This document shows, piece by piece, positions 1-8,943 of a stretch of DNA of 64,000 nt. Position numbers and translations under genes: made by a program. Below the pieces are notes generated by a model. The model was given only the letters and a program-made list of their open reading frames with translations, was not told where the DNA came from and did not search any database. Position 1 is the first letter of the stretch. Each line of letters opens with the position of its first letter. The stretch comes from Mastigocoleus testarum BC008 (GTDB taxonomy: Bacteria; Cyanobacteriota; Cyanobacteriia; Cyanobacteriales; Nostocaceae). The stretch covers positions 1 through 64,000 of the forward strand of contig NZ_LMTZ01000094.1 in assembly GCF_001456025.1 (NCBI RefSeq), given 5' to 3'.

Positions 1-86
1 AGTTGCCTTAATATGTTCAAAACTTATTTTTTGTTTTTCCTCGAATAACGAATCAATCTGTATCTTACTTTTTCAGCAAGCCCTAA

Positions 87-500
87 CTACCAAATAGTCT
101 CAACAATTTTCGCATCAATCAGATTTTTATCTGCTGTAACCAATGGACAATTCTCTAAAATAGATGTGGCGATAATCAACCTGTCTGCTGGGTCGTTATT
201 AATTTCATGATTCAAATTAACAGATAGCTCTGCGATTTCAGGAGAAATGCTCTTCACTATGTAATTTCGAGCAATCAAAATAGTATTGATTAAATTTGCT
301 GGTGTCTCATCTACCTGAATTCGAGCTTTTTTGAGCAACATAGATATTTCCCAAATGGATATATCACTGATAATTAAGTTGCTTTTTTGATCCGCTTCCT
401 CGATTGTCTTTTTTGCTTTTGCGCTAAGCTTTTTGGGTTCGAGAGCGTCCCAAATCATAACACATGTATCGATTACAACCACTATTTCATCACATCCCAT
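87..500 (-). CDS. PIN-domain toxin of a VapBC-type module
   Basis: 137 residues, close to the usual VapC length. The N-terminus contains VVVIDTC, the first PIN acidic strand (D of IDTC), and the C-terminus contains PADRLIIATSI followed by LVTADKNL, the third and fourth acidic positions of a PIN nuclease. Family members are Mg-dependent RNases neutralised by the partner antitoxin. The ATG start overlaps the end of the upstream antitoxin gene by 19 bp, typical of translational coupling in type II modules; a GTG at 482 is an alternative start that would overlap the antitoxin stop by one base. The frame looks intact. Confidence 0.85.
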   Translation of the reverse strand: MGCDEIVVVIDTCVMIWDALEPKKLSAKAKKTIEEADQKSNLIISDISIWEISMLLKKARIQVDETPANLINTILIARNYIVKSISPEIAELSVNLNHEINNDPADRLIIATSILENCPLVTADKNLIDAKIVETIW

Positions 501-712
501 TCATTATCGATGGGAGAAATTACGTCACCGATCGCAGCTGTTTTAGCTAATTCCTCCAATTTTGCTCTAGCTTGCTTGGATCTATTAATTGGTGGAACAA
601 TCGTTGCTAAAACTTCACCGTGAGAAGTAATGTTTAGCTCTGTACCTTCTTTTGCTTTCTTTAAGTAACTCAACAAGTTTGCTCTGAACTCACTGATATT
701 TATGCTTTCCAC
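482..712 (-). CDS. Phd/YefM-like antitoxin
   Basis: A short protein with the antitoxin pattern: an N-terminal INISEFRANLLSYLKKA segment, a TSHGEVLATIVPP strand typical of the Phd/YefM DNA-binding fold, and a variable C-terminal tail that would thread into the toxin. The longest frame starts with a TTG at 736, but a GTG at 712 is preceded by AAGG at suitable spacing and places the conserved INISEF near the N-terminus, so I prefer it. Two TTGTACAA palindromes lie just upstream, as expected for an autoregulated module. The toxin gene follows with a small overlap. Confidence 0.75.
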   Translation of the reverse strand: MESINISEFRANLLSYLKKAKEGTELNITSHGEVLATIVPPINRSKQARAKLEELAKTAAIGDVISPIDNEWDVMK

Positions 713-728
713 AATATCAACCTTGATT

Positions 729-749
729 TTGTACAAATATATTGTACAA
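729..749. promoter_or_regulatory. Candidate operator of the antitoxin gene
   Basis: Two copies of the 8-bp palindrome TTGTACAA sit at 729-736 and 742-749, 13 bp apart, directly upstream of the preferred antitoxin start. Paired palindromes in this position are typical binding sites for the antitoxin/toxin complex. The binding role is inferred. Confidence 0.5.
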
Positions 750-805
750 TAATTGCGAGTAAGAAAAGGGTAATCTTCTCAAAGTTCCCCAGACTTGGGG
801 GATTT

Positions 806-918
806 ATATCATGTCCGGTAAAACACTTGTGATAAGGTTCGCGCTTTAGCGCTAAGATTTGCCTGTGGCGCTAAAGCGCAACTACGAACCAACGCAGGTA
901 ATTAAGCGGACATGATAT
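806..918 (+). mobile_element. MITE-like element, copy 1
   Basis: The ends are perfect 12-bp inverted repeats (ATATCATGTCCG at 806-817, CGGACATGATAT at 907-918). Inside is a second inverted pair built on GCGCTTTAGCGC / GGCGCTAAAGCGC. No coding capacity. Related copies lie at 8739-8868 and, inverted, at 33857-33981. No clear target-site duplication is visible. Confidence 0.65.
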
Positions 919-961
919 TAGGGGGTGATATTTTTGTTAACACTTACAACCAACAGATTTT

Positions 962-1015
962 GTAGAGACGTTGCAGAGGCTAACGCCGACGCCGCAGGCT
1001 CTGGAACGTCTCTAC
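962..1015. repeat. Interspersed palindrome of the GTAGAGACGTT family
   Basis: Starts GTAGAGACGTT and ends AACGTCTCTAC, with a second nested palindrome (GCAGAGGC / GCAGGCTCTG) in the loop. It belongs to the same family as the palindromes at 28297, 32207, 45653 and 46173. It lies just past the 3' end of the RND gene and could fold when transcribed. Confidence 0.6.
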
Positions 1016-1030
1016 AGCGCGTCATAAATC

Positions 1031-4000
1031 TCAACTTGCTGGTGGAAGTTCCACGGTTTTATTATCTTCGCGCATTTTCCGTGGTGCTTTCTTCCCAAAA
1101 CCGTAGCGCACCGTATTGATAATCCACTTCTGGAAATTATCAATATAAGTAAATAATACTGGTACCACCACCAAAGTTAATAAAGTAGAAGTAGTAAAAC
1201 CACCAATAATTGCAATCCCCATTGGTTGACGAACCTCCGCACCAGCACCCATACCCACCGCAACCGGAATTGTTCCAGCAATGGTTGATAGGGAAGTCAT
1301 CAAAATCGGACGTAAGCGGGAAATTCCAGCTTCAATTAATGCTTGACGTTGGGATCTACCTCGTTCTAAACCAATCAGAGTATAGTCCACCAACAGAATT
1401 GAGTTTTTGGTCACAATTCCCAACAATAATACAATTCCGATTAAAGCATAAAGTCCCAAAGCTTTCTGAGAAACCAATAAAGCGATTAGAGTTCCTCCCA
1501 AACATAAGGGTAATGCAACCATGATGGTAATAGGATGGAGGAAATTGTTGTATAACAGCACCAAAATTGCATAAATCATCATTACTGCTAGTCCCAGCGC
1601 TCCCCCAAAGCGACCGAAGATTTCCTGCATAATTTCGGCGTTACCACTGGAACGTTGCATCACTTCGTCAGGTAAGTTTTGCAAAGCGGGTAGTTTATTA
1701 ACAGCTTGCAGTGCTTCACCCAAGGAAATACCATTTAAGTTCGCTTCCAAAGAAACTTGACGCATGCGGTCAAAGCGATTGATAGTTGCAGGACCGCTAC
1801 CAAAGCGAACCTCTGCGACAGATAACAAGGGAACTAACCCACCGTTTTGGGTCGGAACTTGGAGATTTTTAATCGTATTTATATCTTCTCTAGCTTGAGG
1901 ATCGATTTGAACTCGGATGGGAATTTGTCGGTCGGGAAGATTATATTTAGCCAAATTTGCTTCATTGTCACCGATGGTTGCTAAGGAAGCAGTACGAGCA
2001 ATAGACTGGACGGTAACTCCCAAATCAGCAGCCCGTAAGGGGTCGGGAATCACCAAAATTTCTGGTTTAACCAAACTAGCAGAGGAGGAAACTTCCACTA
2101 AACCGGGTATGGTGCGCATTTGGCTTTCCAGATTTTGAGCTACTTGGTTCAAAGCTACGGGGTTTTCACTTTGCAACACCAAGGTTACATCCTTGCGTCC
2201 TCCCACCGAACCGGTACTGGTAAAGCTAATCCTAGCTCCGGGAATTTGTTCGAATAAGGGACGAATTTGTTGCTCGAATTCCGCTTGGGAAATATCTCGT
2301 TCTGCTCTGGGTACTAAGTTGACAGTTAAAGTTGCAGAGTTTATCTCTTCTGTTGCTAAAACATTTTCGACGATTGGGCTTTGTCGGAGAAAATCTGTGG
2401 CTTGTTTAACCGTTTTACTAGTATCTTGAAGGGTTGAACCGGGAGGTAATTCAATATTTACAGTTGAAAGTCCAATATCCCCACTATCAACTAAACCTGT
2501 GGGAATATAAGGAACTAACATTAAACTAGCAATAAAGAAACCTAAAGCTAAACCGAGGGTAGTAATTCGATGACGTAACGCCCATCTGAGTAAGGAACCA
2601 TAGGGTTGGAACTTATTACCAAATAATCCATTTTTAGAGGTATTATTTCTGCGTATCTGATTTCTAGATGTTGGATTTTTAAATAATATATTCCTAAGTA
2701 ATTTATTTCTAAATAATATCTTTTTAAATAAGACCTTTCCAAATAAAATCTTTTTAAATAAAGGTAATTTAATTTTCCGACTATTTTTCCAGCCTTGTTT
2801 AGCAGTAGTAGAATTTGAGTTCAATAATAAACTGGAACTTGATAATGAGCTAGAACTTGATTCTGGTGGTTTTTGCTGTAACAAATATGCCCCCATCATC
2901 GGCGTCATTAATCGAGCCACTGTGGTAGAAAATACTGTTGCAGCAGTAATAGTCACCGCAAAAGGTTGGAAAAATTGACCCGGAATACCACCCATGAAAG
3001 CAACCGGTAAAAACACCGCAACAATAGTCGCAGAAGTTGCAATTACAGCCAAACCCATTTCCGCAGAGGAATCAAAAGCAGCTTGACGCGGCGTTTTACC
3101 CATAGCCATGTGGCGTTCCATATTTTCAATTTCCACCACAGCATCATCTACCAGGTTACCCACCGCTAACCCCAAACCAAGTAAGGTCATATTGTTAAGG
3201 GTGTAACCCAAAGCATATTGCACCCAAAAAGTAGGAATAACTGATAAAGGTAAAGTAACAGCAGTAATTAAAGTTGCCCGCCAGTTACGTAAAAATAATA
3301 AAATTACCAGTACCGCCATTACCGAAGCTACGATTAACTCCTGCATGGTACTTTGGTAAGAATTACGGACAAAAGTCGCCCTAGTAAAAATTAATTTTAT
3401 TTTGATATCTTCTGGTAAAGTTTTTTCTAGTTTACTAACCGCAGCTTTCACACCCTCTTCCACCGTAACCATAACGCTACCGGTACTGCGTAAAACCTGG
3501 AAAGCAACTACAGGTTGGTTATCTAATTTCGCACTTTGACGGACTTCAGCAAAACTATCTTCTACTGTTCCCAAACTAGATAGTGCTACAGAACCACCAT
3601 TTGGCAAAATAATTTCATAATCCCTTAAAACATCAACACTGGGAGCAGTTCCAAGGGTTCTAATACTCTGCTCCCGACCGCCAACATTAGCCCGTCCCCC
3701 TGGTAAATTGATATTTAGGGCGCGCAACTGGTCGTTTACCTGGGTAGCAGTAATCCCCAAAGACTGTAAGCGATCGGGTTCCAAATTTACCCGAATTTCG
3801 CGATCAACTCCCCCCACCCGGTTAATTTGAGCAACACCTTTAACAGCTAATAAAGAGCGACTAATAGTTTGGTCAACTAAATTACTTAACTCCTGCACTG
3901 AACGTTGCTCGGAACTAACCGTATAGGTCATAATAGCCCCACCAGCAAATTCCAATCGTTGAACGATGGGGTCGTTAATATCTTGCGGTAAATCCTGACG

Positions 4001-4351
4001 AATTTGAGCAACTGCATTGCGAACATCATTAGTAGCGCGATCGCTATCAGTTCCTAAATCAAAATTAATTGTGGTAGTAGAAATACCATCATTAACAACA
4101 GAACGTAAATCATCAATATTACCCAAACCAGCAACAGCATCTTCAATTTTCTTCGTCACCTGGGATTCTAATTCCGCAGGTCCAGCACCGGGTTGGGTCA
4201 CCGTAACCTGTACAGCGGGAAGATCAATATTAGGATTAGTATCGATTCCCAAAGAATTAAAAGAGAACCAACCAACCACAGTTAACAACAGGAATAAAAC
4301 TATAGTCGGAATCGGTTTTTTAATAGACCAGGCTGAAACATTGAAAGACAT
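1031..4351 (-). CDS. RND efflux transporter, AcrB/HAE1-like inner-membrane subunit
   Basis: 1106 residues with the RND plan: an N-terminal helix (FNVSAWSIKKPIPTIVLFLLL), two large periplasmic loops and two six-helix bundles. The transmembrane helix 4 motif GLAVGNLVDDAVVEIENMER carries the paired acidic residues of proton-driven pumps. The partner membrane fusion protein is encoded upstream on the same strand, so this is probably a drug or solute efflux pair; no outer-membrane channel gene is nearby. The linker between the two halves, roughly residues 500-590, holds a Ser-rich stretch and a basic repeat (KKILF, RNKLL, RNILF) that the family normally lacks. It is encoded by degenerate 15-bp repeats. 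The ATG is directly preceded by a heptamer repeat array rather than a clear ribosome binding site. Confidence 0.92.
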   Translation of the reverse strand: MSFNVSAWSIKKPIPTIVLFLLLTVVGWFSFNSLGIDTNPNIDLPAVQVTVTQPGAGPAELESQVTKKIEDAVAGLGNIDDLRSVVNDGISTTTINFDLGTDSDRATNDVRNAVAQIRQDLPQDINDPIVQRLEFAGGAIMTYTVSSEQRSVQELSNLVDQTISRSLLAVKGVAQINRVGGVDREIRVNLEPDRLQSLGITATQVNDQLRALNINLPGGRANVGGREQSIRTLGTAPSVDVLRDYEIILPNGGSVALSSLGTVEDSFAEVRQSAKLDNQPVVAFQVLRSTGSVMVTVEEGVKAAVSKLEKTLPEDIKIKLIFTRATFVRNSYQSTMQELIVASVMAVLVILLFLRNWRATLITAVTLPLSVIPTFWVQYALGYTLNNMTLLGLGLAVGNLVDDAVVEIENMERHMAMGKTPRQAAFDSSAEMGLAVIATSATIVAVFLPVAFMGGIPGQFFQPFAVTITAATVFSTTVARLMTPMMGAYLLQQKPPESSSSSLSSSSLLLNSNSTTAKQGWKNSRKIKLPLFKKILFGKVLFKKILFRNKLLRNILFKNPTSRNQIRRNNTSKNGLFGNKFQPYGSLLRWALRHRITTLGLALGFFIASLMLVPYIPTGLVDSGDIGLSTVNIELPPGSTLQDTSKTVKQATDFLRQSPIVENVLATEEINSATLTVNLVPRAERDISQAEFEQQIRPLFEQIPGARISFTSTGSVGGRKDVTLVLQSENPVALNQVAQNLESQMRTIPGLVEVSSSASLVKPEILVIPDPLRAADLGVTVQSIARTASLATIGDNEANLAKYNLPDRQIPIRVQIDPQAREDINTIKNLQVPTQNGGLVPLLSVAEVRFGSGPATINRFDRMRQVSLEANLNGISLGEALQAVNKLPALQNLPDEVMQRSSGNAEIMQEIFGRFGGALGLAVMMIYAILVLLYNNFLHPITIMVALPLCLGGTLIALLVSQKALGLYALIGIVLLLGIVTKNSILLVDYTLIGLERGRSQRQALIEAGISRLRPILMTSLSTIAGTIPVAVGMGAGAEVRQPMGIAIIGGFTTSTLLTLVVVPVLFTYIDNFQKWIINTVRYGFGKKAPRKMREDNKTVELPPAS
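2610..2770 (-). repeat. In-frame degenerate 15-bp repeats inside the RND gene
   Basis: Units resembling TTTTTAAATAATATC recur about every 15 bp on the plus strand, encoding repeated KKILF/RNKLL-type pentapeptides in the protein's central linker. The period is a multiple of three, so the reading frame is kept. Confidence 0.6.
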
Positions 4352-4357
4352 TTTTTT

Positions 4358-4441
4358 GGTAATGGGTAATTGGTAATTGGTAATTGGTAATTGGTAATGG
4401 GTAATTGGTAATCGGTAATTGGTAATCGGTAATGAGTAATT
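4358..4441. repeat. Heptanucleotide tandem repeat (GGTAATT), 12 units
   Basis: Twelve consecutive 7-bp units, mostly GGTAATT with GGTAATG, GGTAATC and a final AGTAATT. It lies between the two pump genes and ends 7 bp before the RND start codon (on the minus strand), so it occupies the place of the ribosome binding site. It matches the short tandemly repeated repeats known from filamentous cyanobacteria. Confidence 0.85.
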
Positions 4442-4475
4442 TCTAATTTCTGACTTCTAACTTCTGACTCCTTAC

Positions 4476-4565
4476 TTATGTCCTACGGACACGCTATAGC
4501 TGCGCTACCTACAGATCCGCTAATGACTTTTGACTTATGTCCTACGGACACGCTCCGCTAATGAA
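4476..4565. repeat. Pair of TTATGTCCTACGGACACGCT repeats
   Basis: Two copies of a 20-bp element with an internal TCCTACGGA near-palindrome at 4476-4495 and 4535-4554. The second copy encodes the last residues and stop of the membrane fusion protein (AERVRRT then stop on the minus strand). A diverged third copy is at 43019-43038 between cas3' and cas10d. Confidence 0.7.
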
Positions 4566-6079
4566 TTTTGACTTGTAACTTCCACCACCCTCACCTTGTC
4601 TCCATCTTTGAGATAACCAGCACCGGAAACAACTACGCGATCGCCTGCTTGCAAACCACTCTTAATTTCCACATTCCCATCGTCCATACTCTCTCCCACC
4701 TCTATTTTCTGAGCGCGGACTTTTTCTCCTTCGGAAAGGGTAAAGACAATCGCATTACCATCGGGCTGATATGACAAAGCTTTCTTCGGTACTGCTAAAC
4801 CTAAAGTGGAATTTGTATTAATTTCCGCCCGAGCAAACATTCCTGGTTTGAGTTCGTTGGTTGCAGGTAAATCAATTTTGACTATTGCTGCTCGTTTATT
4901 ATTCACCAAAGGTTCTATGCTGCTGACCTTTCCTTGTAACTTCACCCCCTTATTTGCACCGGAAATTATCTTTGCTAGATTACCAACTTTAACCTGTGCT
5001 AACTGAGTATCCGGAACTTCAGCTTGTAATTCCAAAGCACCATCACTAATAATCGAAAATAACTTTTGGGTGCCGCCAACAGTAGTTGATACCTGGGTTT
5101 GAGGTGGAATACCAGTAACATCACCTACCCGCGCTAACATTTCTGCAACGATTCCTGAAACTGGAGCGCGAACGATGGTTTGTCCCAATTGAGTTCTTAG
5201 TTGTTGTACTCTAGCCTCGCTACTACGAACATTTGCTTGAGCACTTTTTATCTTCGCCTGAGCGCTTAAAATTCCCGCCCGAGAACTACTAATACTAGCC
5301 TGTGCACTAATCACATTAGCCCTTGCGGTTTGAACATTTGCTTCAGCTAAACGTACCGCTTCCCGCGCTGTCGCCAAATCCGTAGTACTGCTATCTAATT
5401 CTCGAGTACTAATTGCACCTTCTCCGGCTAATTTCTGATTTCGTTGAAAATTCCGCTCCACATCAGCCAGTCTTGCTTTGGCTTGTGCAACATCAGCCAA
5501 TCTTTGCTTGACGATCGCCTGATTTGCAGCCACATTCGCTTTTGCTGATTCTAACGCTGCTTGTTGTGATGCTAAATCCGCGTTTCTGGAAGCCACTTCC
5601 GCTTGTTGTGACTCCACATCGGCTTTTGCTTGGCGAATTTGCTCTTGTAACAGGGAATCATCTAACACCGCCATAGCTTGACCCTGTTTCACAAAGTCCC
5701 CTTGTTTTACCCGAACTTCCTTTACCTGCAAATTATTTGCTTGGGGTAAAACTGGAATTAAATTGCGCGCAGCAATACTTCCTCTAGCATTCAGAGTGCG
5801 AATAATTCTGCTGGATTTAACAGGCGTAGTAGTAACAGTCATTGTAGGAGCAAGATTTGCTGCTTGTGCTGTTTGACTGGTATCTTCAATCTGCTGACTA
5901 GCAACATTACTTCTATTCGATACCCTCATACCCCCCAAACCAAACAGCAATCCCAAAACACTACCCAACAGAAATGGCATTAACCAAGGACGCTGTTTTG
6001 TTTCAATCACTGTTCCATCAATGACTGTCTTATCCATTGCTTCCTCTTTTTTTACTTCAGGAAAATATTCCTCGCCCAT
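4535..6079 (-). CDS. RND pump membrane fusion protein (HlyD/AcrA family)
   Basis: About 514 residues. An N-terminal membrane anchor (PWLMPFLLGSVLGLLFGLGG) precedes a lipoyl-type half (KQGDFVKQGQAMAVLDDSLL), a long Ala/Gln-rich coiled coil (residues about 130-290, with repeated QANV/SAQA heptads), the second lipoyl half (TIVRAPVSGIVAEML) and beta-barrel/MP domains. It would bridge the RND pump encoded downstream to an outer-membrane channel. I place the start at the ATG at 6079, which has GGAGG 8 bp upstream, rather than the GTG at 6094. The C-terminal tail AERVRRT plus stop is supplied by a dispersed repeat, so the natural terminus may have been replaced. Confidence 0.9.
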   Translation of the reverse strand: MGEEYFPEVKKEEAMDKTVIDGTVIETKQRPWLMPFLLGSVLGLLFGLGGMRVSNRSNVASQQIEDTSQTAQAANLAPTMTVTTTPVKSSRIIRTLNARGSIAARNLIPVLPQANNLQVKEVRVKQGDFVKQGQAMAVLDDSLLQEQIRQAKADVESQQAEVASRNADLASQQAALESAKANVAANQAIVKQRLADVAQAKARLADVERNFQRNQKLAGEGAISTRELDSSTTDLATAREAVRLAEANVQTARANVISAQASISSSRAGILSAQAKIKSAQANVRSSEARVQQLRTQLGQTIVRAPVSGIVAEMLARVGDVTGIPPQTQVSTTVGGTQKLFSIISDGALELQAEVPDTQLAQVKVGNLAKIISGANKGVKLQGKVSSIEPLVNNKRAAIVKIDLPATNELKPGMFARAEINTNSTLGLAVPKKALSYQPDGNAIVFTLSEGEKVRAQKIEVGESMDDGNVEIKSGLQAGDRVVVSGAGYLKDGDKVRVVEVTSQNSLAERVRRT

Positions 6080-6539
6080 AATTACAGCCTCCACCCTGCT
6101 TTGCGATTGCTTTCTAATATCCCCGGAGGGAATATTGCTACATAAACTTCTTTAAGAAAGATTGCGAAGTATTGCTATATTTTAATATTACTCATTTTGT
6201 CACAATTTGGTGGGGAGATTGTGTATTTTCCACTATGACTTTAGTCATAAGTTTATGAAAATTCTTCGTTTCAATTTAAAAAAAGCCAATACATAAAGTT
6301 AGTGAGTGAAGGGAAAATCGAAGAATAATTTTTCGATTGACGAATGTGTTTGCAAACACTCATCAGTTAAAAAGTATACAAAAGTGTTGTACCGAAAGAG
6401 TATTTTGGGCATGCTAAGAATGACAGATAAATAATAAAGATGACATCAAGATTGGTAGCAAAAATGATTCACATCATTGCCGCGACTATAAAAACAAAAT
6501 ATATCTTTTTTAAATCAGTAAAACCACTTAATAAAAAAT
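6080..6539. other. Intergenic region between divergent genes
   Basis: 460 bp between the divergently transcribed pump operon and the HD-domain gene; it must hold both promoters. It is AT-rich. I see no open frame, RNA gene or convincing operator. Confidence 0.5.
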
Positions 6540-7415
6540 ATGTTTAATGCCACTGAAATTTTAATAGATGCTTTTGTAGATCGAATTCGGGAGGGTTATC
6601 ACCGCACATACGGTTGCCTAAAAACTGACTACCAAGACATTATTGCTTGGGCTGGTAGTATGGCTTTAGAGAATATTGCCAATAGTGATGCTTTGTATCA
6701 TAACGTCGAACATACAGTGCTCGTAACTTTAGTTGGACAAGAAATATTGCGAGGAAAACATATTCGCGAAGGCGGAATTTCTAGCGAAGATTGGTTGCAT
6801 TTTATTATTTCCCTGGTATGTCATGATATCGGTTATGTGAAAGGAGTCTGTCAAACCGATCAAGAAGACAAAGGATTATATGCAACAGGTGAAGGCGATA
6901 AGATGGTTCAACTGCGCGTAGGTGCTTCCGATGCGAGTTTGACTCCTTACCATGTAGATAGAGCAAAATTATTTATTGATGAAAGATTTGGCGGTCATAA
7001 ATTAATAGATGTAGAGGTAGTAAAAAGTAATATTGAATTAACTCGTTTTCCCGTACCCACAGAGGAAGATCATCAAGAAACTAACAACCATCCCGGTTTG
7101 GTGCGTGCTGCAGATTTAATTGGACAATTAAGCGATCCCCGTTACTTAAAAAAAATTACATTGTTATTTTATGAATTTGAAGAAACGGGAATGAACCAAG
7201 TGTTAGGTTATGAGACACCTGCAGATTTACGTAAAAACTACGCAAAATTTTACTGGAATGGTGTTTATCCTTATATTCAGGATGCTTTGCGTTATCTATC
7301 TCTTACCCAGCAAGGAAAGCAAATAGTAGCAAATCTTTACTCAAACGTATTTGTCGTAGAACACGAAAGATCCAGTGAGGATAAATTACACTTAGTCGAA
7401 AGATTACACGCTTGA
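6540..7415 (+). CDS. HD-domain metal-dependent phosphohydrolase
   Basis: 291 residues. The metal-binding pattern is visible: H54 and H58 in YHNVEH, then the HD pair H95-D96 in LVCHDIGY, with a later D in VRAADLIGQL. HD proteins hydrolyse phosphoester bonds in nucleotides or cyclic nucleotides; the layout with the YHNxEH motif is reminiscent of 3',5'-cyclic nucleotide phosphodiesterases, but the substrate cannot be read from sequence. It is soluble, with no signal peptide, and stands as a single gene with its own upstream region. Confidence 0.8.
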   Translation: MFNATEILIDAFVDRIREGYHRTYGCLKTDYQDIIAWAGSMALENIANSDALYHNVEHTVLVTLVGQEILRGKHIREGGISSEDWLHFIISLVCHDIGYVKGVCQTDQEDKGLYATGEGDKMVQLRVGASDASLTPYHVDRAKLFIDERFGGHKLIDVEVVKSNIELTRFPVPTEEDHQETNNHPGLVRAADLIGQLSDPRYLKKITLLFYEFEETGMNQVLGYETPADLRKNYAKFYWNGVYPYIQDALRYLSLTQQGKQIVANLYSNVFVVEHERSSEDKLHLVERLHA

Positions 7416-7553
7416 GCAGTTAACAGTTAATGCGCTACCGCGCACGCCCTTACAGGCTACAGTTAACAGTTATCAGTTTTCTAATACCAAATCGCCAATC
7501 GCCAATCCCTAGTGTAAATTTGTAGGTAGTAAATTTGTAAAAAGTAGATACCT

Positions 7554-8687
7554 ATGAATTGGTGGCAAAGATTAAAGAATAATCCTTTGGCGAAATTCGG
7601 CGCAATTGTACTGCTAGTATTCTATTTTGCAGTCATTGCAGCCGATTTTGTTGCTCCCTATGATTCCTTAGCACAGCAACCCAATGGCTCTCTATTACCA
7701 CCAACTCGGATTTACTGGGTTTCTCAATCATCAGATAATCAAACATCTGGTAAATTTATCGGACCACATATCTACCCAACAACCCAAGGAGAAACGGATT
7801 TAGAAACAGGTAAACGGGAAATTATTCGTGACTTTAGCAAACCTTCACCTCTAAGATTATTTGTTCAAGGCAGAAAATATAATCTGTTTGAAATGAAACT
7901 ACCCTTACCTCCAGAATGGGAAGAAACAACCATATTTCCGGGTATACCCTTAAGTTTGCATTTATATGATGCTGTTGGGGAAGCGAAATTCAATATATTA
8001 GGAACTGACGACCAAGGAAGAGACCAATTTAGTCGTTTATTATACGGCGGTCGGATCAGTTTATTTATTGGGATAATAGGTGTAATGCTTACCTTCCCCT
8101 TGGGTATGATTATCGGTGGAATTTCGGGTTACTTCGGCGGTTGGGTAGATACCATAATTATGCGATTGGCTGAAGTTATTATGACCTTCCCCAGTATTTA
8201 CCTGTTGGTGACTCTAGGTGCGGTATTACCACCAGGACTATCAAGTACTCAACGTTTTTTACTAATTATAGTTATTACTTCTTTAATTAGTTGGGCAGGT
8301 TTAGCGCGGGTAATTCGCGGACAAGTGTTATCAATTAAAGAACGAGAATTTGTTCAAGCCGCAAAAGTAATGGGTGGCAATCCTTTGTATATTATTTTGC
8401 GCCATGTTTTACCACAAACCGCCACTTATATTATTATCTCTGCAACCCTTGCTGTTCCTAGCTTCATTAGTGCAGAAGCGGTACTAAGCTTGATTGGTCT
8501 TGGAATTCAACAGCCAGATGCTTCTTGGGGGAATATGCTGTCTTTAGCAACAAATGCTTCTATTTTGGTATTGCAACCTTGGTTGATATGGCCTCCAGCT
8601 TTACTAATTATTTTGACAGTTTTATCATTTAACGTGTTAGGTGATGGCTTGAGGGATGCTTTAGATCCTCGGAGTTTGCAGAGATAA
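7554..8687 (+). CDS. ABC transporter permease, DppC/OppC type
   Basis: 377 residues. The N-terminal OppC-type segment with the first membrane helix (LAKFGAIVLLVFYFAVIAADFVAP) is followed by an extended extracytoplasmic region to about residue 145. A permease core with five more helices follows, preceded by ILGTDDQGRDQFSRLLYGGR, a signature of this subfamily. The EAA loop that contacts the ATPase is EFVQAAKVMGGNPLYIILRH. Family members import peptides, nickel or related solutes. No partner permease, ATPase or binding protein is nearby, so the rest of the transporter must be encoded elsewhere, as often happens in cyanobacteria. Confidence 0.9.
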   Translation: MNWWQRLKNNPLAKFGAIVLLVFYFAVIAADFVAPYDSLAQQPNGSLLPPTRIYWVSQSSDNQTSGKFIGPHIYPTTQGETDLETGKREIIRDFSKPSPLRLFVQGRKYNLFEMKLPLPPEWEETTIFPGIPLSLHLYDAVGEAKFNILGTDDQGRDQFSRLLYGGRISLFIGIIGVMLTFPLGMIIGGISGYFGGWVDTIIMRLAEVIMTFPSIYLLVTLGAVLPPGLSSTQRFLLIIVITSLISWAGLARVIRGQVLSIKEREFVQAAKVMGGNPLYIILRHVLPQTATYIIISATLAVPSFISAEAVLSLIGLGIQQPDASWGNMLSLATNASILVLQPWLIWPPALLIILTVLSFNVLGDGLRDALDPRSLQR

Positions 8688-8697
8688 GCGATTGGGA

Positions 8698-8737
8698 AGG
8701 TGAGGAGTGTGGGAAGTGTGGGAAGTGTGGGAGGTGT
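8698..8737. repeat. Short tandem repeat GTGTGGGAA, left copy
   Basis: Degenerate 9-10 bp units (GTGTGGGAAG) in tandem. The reverse complement of the same unit forms a second array at 9367-9421, so the two arrays bracket the MITE-like element and the four-helix gene as an inverted pair. Confidence 0.6.
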
Positions 8738-8738
8738 G

Positions 8739-8868
8739 ATATCGTGTCCGGTAAAACACTTGCGATAAGGTTCGTAGTAGCGCTTTAGCGCCAATATCTT
8801 TACTATGGCGCTAAAGCGCTACTACAAACAAACATATTTTTTCATAAGTAATTAAGCGGACATGATAT
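8739..8868 (+). mobile_element. MITE-like element, copy 2
   Basis: 130 bp with terminal inverted repeats ATATCGTGTCCG / CGGACATGATAT (one mismatch) and the internal pair GTAGTAGCGCTTTAGCGCC / GGCGCTAAAGCGCTACTAC. Same orientation as the copy at 806 and inverted relative to the copy at 33857, with which it shares the longer AT-rich arm. Confidence 0.7.
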
Positions 8869-8943
8869 GAGAAGAAAGTTTGGGAGATGTGGGAAGATAG
8901 TTATCACTTTGCACAACCCCTTGAGGTTATTGCAATTAGAAAT

